A DNA stretch of 64,000 nt from Deltaproteobacteria bacterium (GTDB taxonomy: Bacteria > Bdellovibrionota > JACOXK01). The notes below the pieces were generated by a model. That model was not told the origin of the DNA. It made no database searches and was given only the letters and a program-made list of their open reading frames with translations. Shown piece by piece: positions 51,324 to 59,469 of this stretch. The DNA is taken from the NCBI GenBank assembly GCA_016186995.1, contig JACPKQ010000003.1:1-64000 (forward strand). Reading direction: 5' to 3'. Each line of letters starts with the position of its first letter. Positions within the stretch are counted from its first letter, which is position 1. The translations under genes were made by a program, and so were the position numbers.

Positions 51324-54300
51324 AATTTATTCAATTTTTTCTTTCGAAGTCTCTTCTTGTGAATCTTCTTTCAGTTTTTATTATTATAGCTGGGGGTTAT
51401 TCTTTTTTTACTATGAAGCGTGAGGCGTTTCCTCATGTTTATCTTGATATTATGCGTGTTGAAACAATCTATTCTGGTGCCAGTCCTAAAGAGGTGGAAA
51501 AGCTTGTCACTATTCCACTTGAAGATGCTGTTAAAGAAGTAGATGGCGTGAAGGAGATTAAATCTCTTTCTGCTGAAGGGTTTTCATTACTTGTTATCAC
51601 CATTGATGAAGATGCCAAAAATAAAGAAAAAATTAAAAATGATATCCAAAGGGCTATTGATCGAGTGACCGACTTACCAGAAGAGGTCGAAGATCCAAAT
51701 GTAAGAGAGGTTTCAACAAGCCAAACACCGGTTATTGAAATTGCTTTAAGTGGGGGGCTTTCTGAATTTGAATTAAGAAAAGTAGCCAAATATGTTGAAA
51801 ATCAAATTGATGATTTTCCAGAAGTGGCAAGCATTTTCAAAAGAGGATATCGAGAGAGGGAAATTTGGGTTGAAACAGATCCGCTCAAACTCCAGGCTTT
51901 TCATATTTCACTTTCGCAAATGATTGAAAGTTTAAGGCTTAAGAATATTAATCAGCCCGGGGGAACACTCGATGATAAAAAAAGTACTGAGTATCTCATT
52001 CGAACAGTGGGTGAATTTACAAATCCTCAAGAAGTTGAAAATGTGATTATTCGTTCGAATGATTTTGGATATTTAGCGCGTATTAAAGATGTTGCTACAG
52101 TCAAAGATAATTTTGAAAGAGAAACTTTGATTGAAAGAACAGAGGGAGAAAAATCTATTGGGCTTGTTGTTCTTAAAAAAGAATCAGGCGATATTATATC
52201 CCTTGTTCAAAAAATTAAGAAAAAAATGGAGGAGTTAAAACCTTTATTACCTCCTGGTTTAAATATTAAATATGCCAATGATATTTCTTACTATGTTCAA
52301 AGACGTCTTAATGTTCTTAAAAGTAATGCATGGGTTGGGATTGCTCTTGTTTTAGGTTGTTTGCTTCTTTTTCTTAATTTCGGAATGGCAACTATTACAG
52401 CCATGGGTATTCCTATTGCCTTTATGACGGCTGCCCTTGTTTTTGATTTTTTTGATTTGAGTATCAATCTTATTTCCATGTTTGGGCTTGTGATTGTTTT
52501 AGGAATGCTTGTAGATGATTCTATTGTGGTTGCTGAAAACATTTATTTTCATATTGAAAAGGGTGAAAACCCTTCTCGTGCCGCATTTTTAGGAACAACT
52601 CAAGTGATGAAACCTGTGCTGATGACGGTGTTTACAACTGTTGCTTCTTTTTTGCCCTTAGCCATGATGGAAGGCATTATGGGGAAATTTATCTGGCAGA
52701 TTCCAGCTGTTGTGATTATTTGTCTTGTTGCTTCTCTTTTAGAGTGTTTTTTTATTCTTCCCTCGCACTGTGTTGATCTCATCATACCTTTAAAAAAACT
52801 TTCCAGAAAAAAAGCAATGGTTAAAGAAACTCATTGGTTTGAGAAATTGCTTTCTTTTTATCTTAAATTTTTGAAATTAGCTCTTACCCATCGTTATAAA
52901 TTTATGGGAGGAGTGGTTGTAACTTTTATTTTCCTTGTTATTGCAGCTCTTACCCTTAAGAGTTTTGTTCTTTTTCCTTCCCATGGCATAGAGATCTTTT
53001 TTTTAAGGGCAGAGGTGCAAGTGGGAACTCCACTTGAAGTTACTTATGAAAAAATGAAACCCATTGAAAATCTTATTAGAAACTTACCAAAAAAAGAACT
53101 TGATACATTTGTGACCCAAGTGGGTATTGTGCAAGAAGATCCTAATGATCCTTTTGCTTTAAGGGGAAGTCATGTTGGGCAAATCATTGTTTATCTGACT
53201 CCTGAACAGAAAAGAAAAAGAACGGCAGCTCACATCATAGATGATTTAAGAGCCCAAACAAAAGAAATCTCTGGATTTCAAAGAATTTATTTTGATCGTG
53301 TGAATCCTGGCCCACCTATTGGAAAGGCAGTTGCAGTACAAGTAATAGGGGAAGAGATCTCTGTGCTTTCTCAGATAGCCTCTCAAGTAGAAAGCTATCT
53401 TCATACATTGAAAGGTGTTTTTGATGTTAAAAATGATTTTGAAACAGGGAAAAAAGAGCTTCAAATAGTTGTTGATGAAGAAAAAGCTTCTCAAGCAGGG
53501 CTTTCCATCACAGAAATTTCAAAAACAGTTCAGTATGCATTTGAAGGAGGGATCGCAACCATTATTAAAAAGCTTGATGAAGAAATTAAAGTAAGAGTTC
53601 TTTTGAGTGAACAATATAGAATAACACTTGAGAGCTTTGATAAAATTGTAGTACCTAATTCGAATGGAAGACTCATTCCCCTTAATAAAGTTTCGAAATT
53701 AGAAACAACCTCAGGAATTTTTAACATTAAACATCTAGATAAAGATCGCGTTGTGACTGTGAATGCTAATGTTGATAATAAAAAAACAAGTTCATCTTAT
53801 GCGAATAGTTTAGTTCAAGAAAAATTTAAAAATATTTCTCATGAATTTCCAGGATATAAAATTACATATGGAGGTGAACAAGAAGATACAGATAAATCTT
53901 TAAACAGTCTTAAAAAAGCTTTTTTATTTGCTTTTTGTGTTATTTTTATCATTCTTGCAACGGGTTTTAATTCACTTTTACAACCTCTTATTATTCTTAT
54001 GGCTATTCCGTTTGGTTTCATAGGTGTGATTCTTGCCTTTTTTCTTCATGGATTTTCCTTTAGTTTTATGGCCCTTCTTGGGATTGTAGGAATGATTGGT
54101 GTTGTTGTGAATGATGCCATTATTTTAGTTGAGTTTATTAATCAAAAGTTTGAGGAAACTGGAAACATGATGGAAGCTTTGCTTGAGGGTGGAAAGAGAA
54201 GATTTCGACCTGTTATTTTAACAACGATTACAACAGTTTTTGGATTAGCTCCTGTTGTTTATGGTATTGGAGGGAATGACCCCTTTTTAAAACCAGCTGC

Positions 54301-54448
54301 ACTTTCTATTACGTGGGGGCTTCTTTTTTCAACGGCTTTAACACTTCTTGTGATTCCTTGTTTTTATCTTATTTTAGAAGATGCAAAAAAATATATTCAA
54401 CATAGAACTCAAAAAAGAATATCCTCTCCCTTGACGGGAGAGGACTAG
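51320..54448 (+). CDS. RND efflux transporter, inner membrane pump
   Basis: 1042 residues with the AcrB-like plan: TM1, large periplasmic loop 1, TM2-6, loop 2, TM7-12. The proton-relay Asp pair is in GMLVDDSIVVAENIYFH near residue 400. GIPIAFMTAALVFDF and IPFGFIGVILAFFLHG mark the repeated transmembrane halves. Substrate unknown. No periplasmic adaptor (MFP) gene lies between or beside TolC and this pump, which is unusual. The last codons (SSPLTGED) come from a palindromic repeat. Confidence 0.9.
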   Translation: MKFIQFFLSKSLLVNLLSVFIIIAGGYSFFTMKREAFPHVYLDIMRVETIYSGASPKEVEKLVTIPLEDAVKEVDGVKEIKSLSAEGFSLLVITIDEDAKNKEKIKNDIQRAIDRVTDLPEEVEDPNVREVSTSQTPVIEIALSGGLSEFELRKVAKYVENQIDDFPEVASIFKRGYREREIWVETDPLKLQAFHISLSQMIESLRLKNINQPGGTLDDKKSTEYLIRTVGEFTNPQEVENVIIRSNDFGYLARIKDVATVKDNFERETLIERTEGEKSIGLVVLKKESGDIISLVQKIKKKMEELKPLLPPGLNIKYANDISYYVQRRLNVLKSNAWVGIALVLGCLLLFLNFGMATITAMGIPIAFMTAALVFDFFDLSINLISMFGLVIVLGMLVDDSIVVAENIYFHIEKGENPSRAAFLGTTQVMKPVLMTVFTTVASFLPLAMMEGIMGKFIWQIPAVVIICLVASLLECFFILPSHCVDLIIPLKKLSRKKAMVKETHWFEKLLSFYLKFLKLALTHRYKFMGGVVVTFIFLVIAALTLKSFVLFPSHGIEIFFLRAEVQVGTPLEVTYEKMKPIENLIRNLPKKELDTFVTQVGIVQEDPNDPFALRGSHVGQIIVYLTPEQKRKRTAAHIIDDLRAQTKEISGFQRIYFDRVNPGPPIGKAVAVQVIGEEISVLSQIASQVESYLHTLKGVFDVKNDFETGKKELQIVVDEEKASQAGLSITEISKTVQYAFEGGIATIIKKLDEEIKVRVLLSEQYRITLESFDKIVVPNSNGRLIPLNKVSKLETTSGIFNIKHLDKDRVVTVNANVDNKKTSSSYANSLVQEKFKNISHEFPGYKITYGGEQEDTDKSLNSLKKAFLFAFCVIFIILATGFNSLLQPLIILMAIPFGFIGVILAFFLHGFSFSFMALLGIVGMIGVVVNDAIILVEFINQKFEETGNMMEALLEGGKRRFRPVILTTITTVFGLAPVVYGIGGNDPFLKPAALSITWGLLFSTALTLLVIPCFYLILEDAKKYIQHRTQKRISSPLTGED

Positions 54449-54457
54449 CAGGAGAGG
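54423..54457 (+). repeat. Palindromic repeat overlapping the RND stop codon
   Basis: CCTCTCCC TTGA CGGGAGAGG with a following GGAGAGGG. It encodes the last residues of the pump and can form a strong hairpin just before the tRNA-Leu gene. No T run follows, so it is listed as a repeat and not as a terminator. Confidence 0.6.
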
Positions 54458-54471
54458 GTAAGATTTAATAC

Positions 54472-54556
54472 GCCGGGGTGGCGGAACTGGCAGACGCGCA
54501 TGACTTAGGATCATGTGGGTTATCCCGTGAAGGTTCAAGTCCTTTCCCCGGCACCA
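54472..54556 (+). tRNA. tRNA-Leu (TAG)
   Basis: Acceptor GCCGGGG pairs with CCCCGGC, the anticodon arm is CATGA CTTAGGA TCATG (anticodon TAG), with a long variable arm (TGGGTTATCCCGT) and T-arm GGTTCAAGTCC. CCA is encoded, unlike the other two tRNAs in the window. Its 3' 23 bases recur at 54739 and 59532. Confidence 0.95.
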
Positions 54557-54738
54557 CTTCCGCGTTTTAAATTCACCTAGTTCTTCCTCATATTTAAACA
54601 AACATCCCATACCGCCTTCTCTAGGTTCGATCTTCGCCTTTCAGGCTCGTTCTCACGAAGAGAAGGTCTCCAGCTGCTATTCTAAAATTCAGATGCTCTT
54701 ATTCATCGCATCTTCATTAAGAATAGCTACGCTTCCGT
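54531..54738. mobile_element. 208-bp mini-unit at the tRNA-Leu 3' end
   Basis: Begins with the 23-bp tRNA tail AGGTTCAAGTCCTTTCCCCG... and the left end CCACTTCCGCGTTTTAAATT, and finishes with the right end CTATTCTAAAATTCAGATGC...CTTCCGT, the same two ends as the 4.8-kb unit that follows. No gene. Internal inverted repeats CCTTCTCT/AGAGAAGG and TCTTCG/CGAAGA. Read as an internally deleted relative of the larger element. Confidence 0.65.
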
Positions 54739-54761
54739 AGGTTCAAGTCCTTTCCCCGGCA
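54677..54761 (+). repeat. 85-bp direct repeat, left copy
   Basis: Matches 59470-59554 with one mismatch. It contains nested inverted repeats GCTATTCT/AGAATAGC and AGATGC/GCATCT, a TACG CTTC CGTA hairpin like a class II tRNA variable arm, and the tRNA-Leu T-arm and 3' acceptor strand. Confidence 0.85.
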
Positions 54762-54780
54762 CCACTTCCGCGTTTTAAAT

Positions 54781-55002
54781 TCACCTAGTTCTTCCTGAAG
54801 TTTGAGATTTTTGGGCATCGCTATTATAAAGAGCAATCAAGCGATTTTTTTCTCTGTTAAAACGATCGATTAAATCGTTTTCTGTTATGCCTTCAAATGT
54901 AACTTGGTTTAGATCAATACCTGTATGATATAATTCAATAAGTAGCCCGGAAACAAATGACTGGGTGAAGGATCGAACGCCTTTGAAATCTAAATGTGTC
55001 AC
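54781..55002 (-). CDS. STAS-like (DUF4325-type) protein
   Basis: 73 residues starting with GTG. LDFKGVRSFTQSFVSGLLIEL resembles the DUF4325/STAS-like domain, usually encoded with or fused to a histidine-kinase-type ATPase, a pair of the anti-sigma/anti-anti-sigma style. The sequence just upstream on the same strand contains what looks like the end of such an ATPase. The last residues (DAQKSQTSGRTR) run into the tRNA-derived left end of the element. Possibly functional, possibly a remnant. Confidence 0.5.
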   Translation of the reverse strand: MTHLDFKGVRSFTQSFVSGLLIELYHTGIDLNQVTFEGITENDLIDRFNREKNRLIALYNSDAQKSQTSGRTR

Positions 55003-55160
55003 CTGATTCTATTCTCAAATAACCCGTATTTTTTTTAATAAACTGCCAGACTTCATTTAATCCGATCCCTCTCTCACCTCTGCCTGGTTCAGGATTGAGT
55101 GCGCTTTTCTGAAGCTGGGTTTCGGTCAGAATAATTTTGTCCTCAGCTATCTTTTTTAAG
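55003..55160 (-). pseudogene. Remnant of an HATPase-type protein C-terminus
   Basis: An open frame without a start reads KKIAEDKIILTETQLQK, then GRGERGIGLNEVWQFI, KKNTGYLRIESGD, like the G2 box and last strands of a GHKL ATPase. The N-terminal part is missing. Upstream is a GC-rich patch (55175-55305) unlike its AT-rich surroundings; the 60-codon ORF there is not recognisable as a protein family. Confidence 0.4.
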
Positions 55161-55336
55161 GAAAAGAAAACTTTTATGCGGGGCTCTGCTCTGGCGAGCA
55201 GTGAGGCGGGCAGCCTTCATTTTTACGCTTGGACGGGCGGATTTTTTGGCGGCAGTTTCTATTTTTCTTGCCCTTGCCCCACCACCCCCGTGCGCGGACA
55301 AGATTAAAGAACTCCCTAAAATCAATAAATCAATAT

Positions 55337-55367
55337 GCTAACTATAGTATGTAGCATCAAAGTTAGC
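55337..55367. promoter_or_regulatory. Candidate controller-protein operator (C-box-like)
   Basis: GCTAACTATAGTATGTAGC (core ACTATAGT) plus a downstream GTTAGC that pairs with the first GCTAAC lie 27 bp before the XRE start. This resembles the paired operators by which R-M controller proteins regulate themselves and the endonuclease gene. Confidence 0.4.
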
Positions 55368-55393
55368 AAGTGGATATACTTCAGTTATCAATT

Positions 55394-55612
55394 ATGAAAA
55401 GAGAAATCCTTATCAGATTTGGTCAAAAAGTCCGAGAAGAGCGTACAAGGTTAGGTTTGTCTCAAGAAGAACTAGCTGTACGCGCTGGTGTTCACCGGAC
55501 TTATATCGGCATGATTGAGCGCGCAGAAAAAAATATCACACTCGAAAATATCGAAAAAATCGCCAAAGCTCTTGAAATCTCGCTCGATAAGCTAATGAGC
55601 TTGGAAAAGTAA
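55394..55612 (+). CDS. XRE-family controller protein of the R-M system
   Basis: 72 residues from the ATG at 55394. Helix-turn-helix FGQKVREERTRLGLSQEELAVRAGVHRTYIGMIERAEKNITLENIEKIAKAL, the size and form of C proteins of type II restriction-modification systems. The endonuclease gene starts 4 bp after its stop. C proteins delay endonuclease expression until the methylase has acted. Palindromic sites just upstream support autoregulation. Confidence 0.8.
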   Translation: MKREILIRFGQKVREERTRLGLSQEELAVRAGVHRTYIGMIERAEKNITLENIEKIAKALEISLDKLMSLEK

Positions 55613-55616
55613 ATCT

Positions 55617-56213
55617 ATGGGAACAAATGAATTAAGAAAAAGAAAAATTTGGCAAGATTCCAGCGGAAGAAAAGCAGGAGTCGCAGAAAAAAAATTTTAC
55701 GAAATATTGTCGAAAGAGTTTAAAGGCTCGAACTTTAGAGTGCGCTCAAAGCCAAAAGAATTTAAAAATATCTACTCTAAAATAAAACTCAGTGATGAAG
55801 TTTTAGCAAATATTTATAACCCAGATGAAACATGGATACATGGAGTAATTCCAGATTTCGCTATAGATAATCTCAAAACTAATAAAACACTATACGTAGA
55901 AGTCAAAAGGCAGGATGGGTGGGTAGAAGGAAAACCCCGTAAGGCGGGTAGAGGAAATGCGCATGAGAGATCATGTAAGTTCTTCACGCCAGGATTACTA
56001 AAAATACTGAGAGAACACGGGAAGCTTGGTAACGATGTTTTACCATTTTGGATTGTCTTTCAAGGTGATATTGCACGTGATCCAAAACGTGTAAGAGAAA
56101 TACATTGCTGGTACACTGGGTATTCTGCCAACTTTTTTTTGTGGAGTAATTCAGCAGATCACAAATCTCTAGTTAATCATTTTAATAAGAAACTAAAAAA
56201 TCTGTTAACTTAA
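55617..56213 (+). CDS. Type II restriction endonuclease, MunI-like
   Basis: 198 residues, close to the length of MunI (about 200). The region VEVKRQDGWVEGK...AGRGNAHERSCKFFTPGLL and LPFWIVFQGDIARDPKRVREI match MunI as remembered. The PD-(D/E)xK catalytic set is Pro79-Asp80...Glu95-Val96-Lys97. MunI cuts CAATTG, so the same target is predicted. The gene is 4 bp after the controller gene and its 3' end overlaps the convergent methylase gene by 9 bp, a complete C-R-M set. Confidence 0.88.
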   Translation: MGTNELRKRKIWQDSSGRKAGVAEKKFYEILSKEFKGSNFRVRSKPKEFKNIYSKIKLSDEVLANIYNPDETWIHGVIPDFAIDNLKTNKTLYVEVKRQDGWVEGKPRKAGRGNAHERSCKFFTPGLLKILREHGKLGNDVLPFWIVFQGDIARDPKRVREIHCWYTGYSANFFLWSNSADHKSLVNHFNKKLKNLLT

Positions 56214-56924
56214 GAAGCATTCATTACTTTTCTTAAGCATATCTAATCCCCACGCTGACCAACCCTTGATCTTTCTTCTTGCGAATAATTCAATGCGTTC
56301 CTGAGTTGGAAACATTTTTTCTATTGCTTGAATTACTTCTATTGGCTTCTCACTATGTTTTTTTCTTGGGCTTCGCACTAATTGTTGTATATTTCTTGCG
56401 CCTCTTGGTTTTGGTATTCTGCCTCGCTTGAACACCAAACATAACTCACAATTTGAAAGAGTATATTGCCCGGGATTATGGTTCATTTTGTCCCAAACAA
56501 ATGCGACTGTTTTGTATTCAAATCCCCATGCTTCGCCCAACTCTATGGCTTGGGCTAAATGCGGATTTGATGTCCACATGAACAAAAGGCAATCATCTTT
56601 TGCAATTTCGTGAACGGGAATCTTCATCAATTCACTAGTTTTTAATGTTGGGTACTTAAACGTAGCCGAACTTATGAATATTTTTCTTGAGAAATCAATA
56701 CTCTCTTTACTTTTGCTGCTTTTATCGAATTGCAATTTCCCATTATAGTACCAAGGTGGATCAGCATAAATTACATTAAATTTTTTATTTGGTAATTTAG
56801 GATAAAGACTCGACAATGTATTTTGCTTTGTTCGCTTCGTGGCGTCCTCATTATAAATCGAATACCCAGTTCGTTTATTCGATAAACCGACTTCAGTTTG
56901 TGGTTGAGATTTAGCCATAGTCAT
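56205..56924 (-). CDS. MT-A70-type adenine DNA methyltransferase (R-M partner)
   Basis: About 239 residues from the ATG at 56924; the track start at 56945 is a TTG and 56918 is an alternative. The catalytic motif FNVIYADPPWYY (DPPW) is near the N-terminal third, with FMWTSNPHLAQA, CELCLVFKRGR, and KKHSEKPIEVIQAIEKM with ELFARRKIKGWSAWG at the end, all MT-A70 features. M.MunI belongs to this family. It should protect CAATTG by N6-adenine methylation. Convergent with the endonuclease gene. Confidence 0.87.
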   Translation of the reverse strand: MTMAKSQPQTEVGLSNKRTGYSIYNEDATKRTKQNTLSSLYPKLPNKKFNVIYADPPWYYNGKLQFDKSSKSKESIDFSRKIFISSATFKYPTLKTSELMKIPVHEIAKDDCLLFMWTSNPHLAQAIELGEAWGFEYKTVAFVWDKMNHNPGQYTLSNCELCLVFKRGRIPKPRGARNIQQLVRSPRKKHSEKPIEVIQAIEKMFPTQERIELFARRKIKGWSAWGLDMLKKSNECFLS

Positions 56925-57055
56925 TGATAACTTTGGTATACGCAAAGTTTTTTATTCAAGCAAGCTAAATTTTCTCAATACGACGCAACTTAAAATGTGG
57001 TTTGTGTTCACATTTCGATCAAGAAAAACTCCAAAATTCCGAAAAGAAGAGAAGG

Positions 57056-58564
57056 ATGAAAAACCTCACAAAAACCAAATATGTGAAAGGTGTGCGGTGC
57101 TTAAAGGCACTGTATTTGAACGTTTATCAGCCTGAGCTTGGAAAAGAGCCTGATGAATCTCAAAAAATGATTATGGCGCAAGGACAAGCGGTGGGAGAGT
57201 TTGCAAAAAAAGAATTTAAAGGTGGGGTTGATATTTCAAAGTCGGATGGAAAGTTTGATGAACAGGTTCGCTTGACGAAAGAGGCTTTGAAAAAAGATGT
57301 ACCCGCTATTTTTGAAGCTACTTTTTTGCATGAGGGTGTGCTTTGTAAAGTGGATATTTTGGAAAGAACAAAAAAGGGCTGGAATTTAATTGAGGTGAAA
57401 TCTTCGACCAAAGTTACTGAAGAGCATATTCATGATGTAGCCGTTCAGTATGCTGTTTTAAAAGGGGCTGGGATTCAGGTTGAGCGCGCATATTTGATGC
57501 TTGTCAATACAGCGTGTATTTATCCTGATTTATCCAATTTTTTTAAAAAAGAAGATGTCACAAAAGAAGTTGAAATGAAACTTTCCGAAGTTAAAGGGAA
57601 TCTCAAAAAACAATTTGATGTTTTAAAATCTAAGCGTGAGCCCAAAATTGATATTGGGGAGTATTGCTTAAAATTTCCTGGGAATAAAAAGCCACGCGCG
57701 TGCGAATTTAAAGAACATTGTTGGAAGCATATCAAAGAAAATTCTGTGTTTGAACTTTATCGTCTTAAAAAAGAAAAACAGTTTGATTTGTACACTTCTG
57801 GCGTGCTTCAGATTAAGGCTTTACCCAAGGGGTATAAGTTAAATGCCATGCAGGAAAGACAAGTTGAGGCTGTTTTCTCCAAAGCGCCTTATATGGATAA
57901 AGCTGGAATCGGGGATTTTCTAAGTCAAATTGAATATCCCGTGCATTATTTAGATTTTGAAACTGCAAATCCAGCCATTCCCAGGTTTAAGGGCATACAC
58001 CCATACGAGCATATCCCTTTTCAGTTTAGTTGTTTTGTGCGTGAGGAAAATGGAAATCTTTTATATCGGGAATTTCTACAACTTGGAACAAACGACCCCC
58101 GTGAGGCACTTTTGAAAGCACTTTTAGAGGGTATTCAAAATCGAGGATCAATCTTTGTTTATAATGCCGTGTTTGAAAAAAGAATTTTAAAAAGTTTGGC
58201 AAAATCGTTTCCAAAGTATGAAAAAAAGATAAATGGGATTATTGAACGTATTGTAGACATGATGGATATTTTTTTGAACTATTATTATCATCCAGATTTT
58301 CATGGCTCCCTAAGCTTAAAAAAAATCGTGCCTGTTCTTGCCCCCTCTCTTTCATACGAAGGCATGGAAATTGCTGAAGGAGGATCAGCCAGCGCTGCTT
58401 ATATGCGAACGCTCACAGAAGACCTCTCCGAAATCGAAATCAGCGCGATTGAAAAGAATTTACGTGAATATTGTAAGAAAGACACGCAAGTCATGGTAGA
58501 AATCCACGACTTTTTTTTAAATCTTTTGTCAGATAAAAAGCAGAAAAAACAATGTCTAAAATAA
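57056..58564 (+). CDS. DUF2779 protein: Cas4-like nuclease fused to a DEDD exonuclease
   Basis: 502 residues from the ATG at 57056. N-terminal ~220 residues look like a Cas4/RecB-type PD-(D/E)xK nuclease: KGVRCLKALYL, GVLCKVDILER (Asp) and LIEVKSSTKV (ExK), with a Cys set (RCLK near the start, and KPRACEFKEHCW) that could bind an Fe-S cluster. The C-terminal half is DnaQ-like: YLDFETANPAIPRF (DxE), VYNAVFEKRIL, and EYCKKDTQVMVEI. DUF2779 proteins are of unknown function, often in accessory DNA. Overlaps the HAD gene by 13 bp. Confidence 0.75.
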   Translation: MKNLTKTKYVKGVRCLKALYLNVYQPELGKEPDESQKMIMAQGQAVGEFAKKEFKGGVDISKSDGKFDEQVRLTKEALKKDVPAIFEATFLHEGVLCKVDILERTKKGWNLIEVKSSTKVTEEHIHDVAVQYAVLKGAGIQVERAYLMLVNTACIYPDLSNFFKKEDVTKEVEMKLSEVKGNLKKQFDVLKSKREPKIDIGEYCLKFPGNKKPRACEFKEHCWKHIKENSVFELYRLKKEKQFDLYTSGVLQIKALPKGYKLNAMQERQVEAVFSKAPYMDKAGIGDFLSQIEYPVHYLDFETANPAIPRFKGIHPYEHIPFQFSCFVREENGNLLYREFLQLGTNDPREALLKALLEGIQNRGSIFVYNAVFEKRILKSLAKSFPKYEKKINGIIERIVDMMDIFLNYYYHPDFHGSLSLKKIVPVLAPSLSYEGMEIAEGGSASAAYMRTLTEDLSEIEISAIEKNLREYCKKDTQVMVEIHDFFLNLLSDKKQKKQCLK

Positions 58565-59211
58565 AAGGAATCCTCTTTGATCTCGACAATACGCTCATTG
58601 ATTTTATGAAAATGAAGCGGATGGCCTGTTCTGAAGCTGCTTCTGCCATGATTGGGGCTGGGCTAAAGATGGAGTTTGAGACGCTGGAAAAAGAACTCTT
58701 TGGTTTTTATCTAAATTACGGCATCGAAGGAGATTACCCTTTCACAGATTTTTTAAAGAAACATAATGCCTACACAGATGCAATACTTGCTTCGGCCATC
58801 AATGCATATCACCGTGTGAAAAGTGCGTTTTTGGAGCCTTACCCTGGTGTGATTCCAATGTTTGTAAAACTGATTAAACAAGGCATTAAGCTTGGCATTG
58901 TAACCGATGCGCCGTCTTTAAAAGCGCATCAACGCATTGATGCCATGAAACTGCATGGATTTTTTGATGTCGTTGTCACAGAAGCTAAAAAGCCAGATTC
59001 ACAAGGTTTTTTGAAGGCAGTTGAAAAATTTGGATTAAAACCCCAGGAAGTCATGATGGTGGGCGACTGGCCAGAAAAGGATATGGTGGGTGCAAAAAAA
59101 GCAGGTTTAATTGCATGCTTTGCAAAATATGGCCACTCTGTGGGTGTTGAAACAGCTACAGAACCAGATCATACGATCCATAAGATCGAAGAGCTATTAG
59201 AAATTTTATAA
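58552..59211 (+). CDS. HAD-family hydrolase
   Basis: 219 residues. Motif I GILFDLDNTLIDF (nucleophile and acid/base Asp), motif II GIVTDAPSLKA, motif III Lys in TEAKKPDSQGF, motif IV MMVGDWPEKDMVGAKKAG. A cap of ~65 residues lies between motifs I and II, as in phosphoglycolate phosphatase/L-2-haloacid dehalogenase relatives. Substrate unknown. Overlaps the nuclease fusion gene, so both are probably co-expressed in the island. Confidence 0.85.
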   Translation: MSKIKGILFDLDNTLIDFMKMKRMACSEAASAMIGAGLKMEFETLEKELFGFYLNYGIEGDYPFTDFLKKHNAYTDAILASAINAYHRVKSAFLEPYPGVIPMFVKLIKQGIKLGIVTDAPSLKAHQRIDAMKLHGFFDVVVTEAKKPDSQGFLKAVEKFGLKPQEVMMVGDWPEKDMVGAKKAGLIACFAKYGHSVGVETATEPDHTIHKIEELLEIL

Positions 59212-59250
59212 GTCTTGTCTTCGTTTCTGAGAAGATGAAAGATTTTATTT

Positions 59251-59403
59251 ATGATCGTGAAACGCGGAAATAAATACGTTTTGTATTCCAGAAGCAAAAG
59301 GAAGGGCAAGCGGCGACGCTTAGGTGTTTTTAAAACCAGAGAAGCTGCTTTAAAACGAGAGCGACAAATTCAATATTTTAAGCATTTGAAAAAGAACAAT
59401 TAA
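59251..59403 (+). CDS. Small basic protein (50 residues)
   Basis: Below the ORF-track limit. Sequence pattern RGNKYVLYSRSKRKGKRRRLGVFKTREAALKRERQIQYFK resembles small proteins, often in phage or islands, with a strand-strand-helix fold and the ending ..EAxxRERQIQYFK. Very basic, so possibly nucleic-acid binding. It lies 39 bp after the HAD gene and 66 bp before the right-hand repeat. Confidence 0.6.
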   Translation: MIVKRGNKYVLYSRSKRKGKRRRLGVFKTREAALKRERQIQYFKHLKKNN

Positions 59404-59469
59404 ATTTTATTTATTCTTTTTTGAGCGGTATAATTCTGTCATGCGTTTGTGGCACTCGTAATCGCCACA

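Noticed and set aside
54374-54610. ORF of 78 residues antisense to tRNA-Leu(TAG)
   Set aside because: Contains the typical tRNA-antisense peptide RGKDLNLHGI and overlaps the end of the RND gene; not a gene.
54739-54763. Extra tRNA-Leu gene copies at 54739 and 59532
   Set aside because: Only the T-arm and 3' acceptor strand are present; no 5' acceptor, D-arm or anticodon arm lies upstream, so these are att-type tails.
55143-55325. 60-residue ORF in the GC-rich patch
   Set aside because: Ala/Arg/Lys/Ser-rich with no recognisable domain and no good start signal; overlaps the ATPase remnant. Reported only as a composition anomaly.
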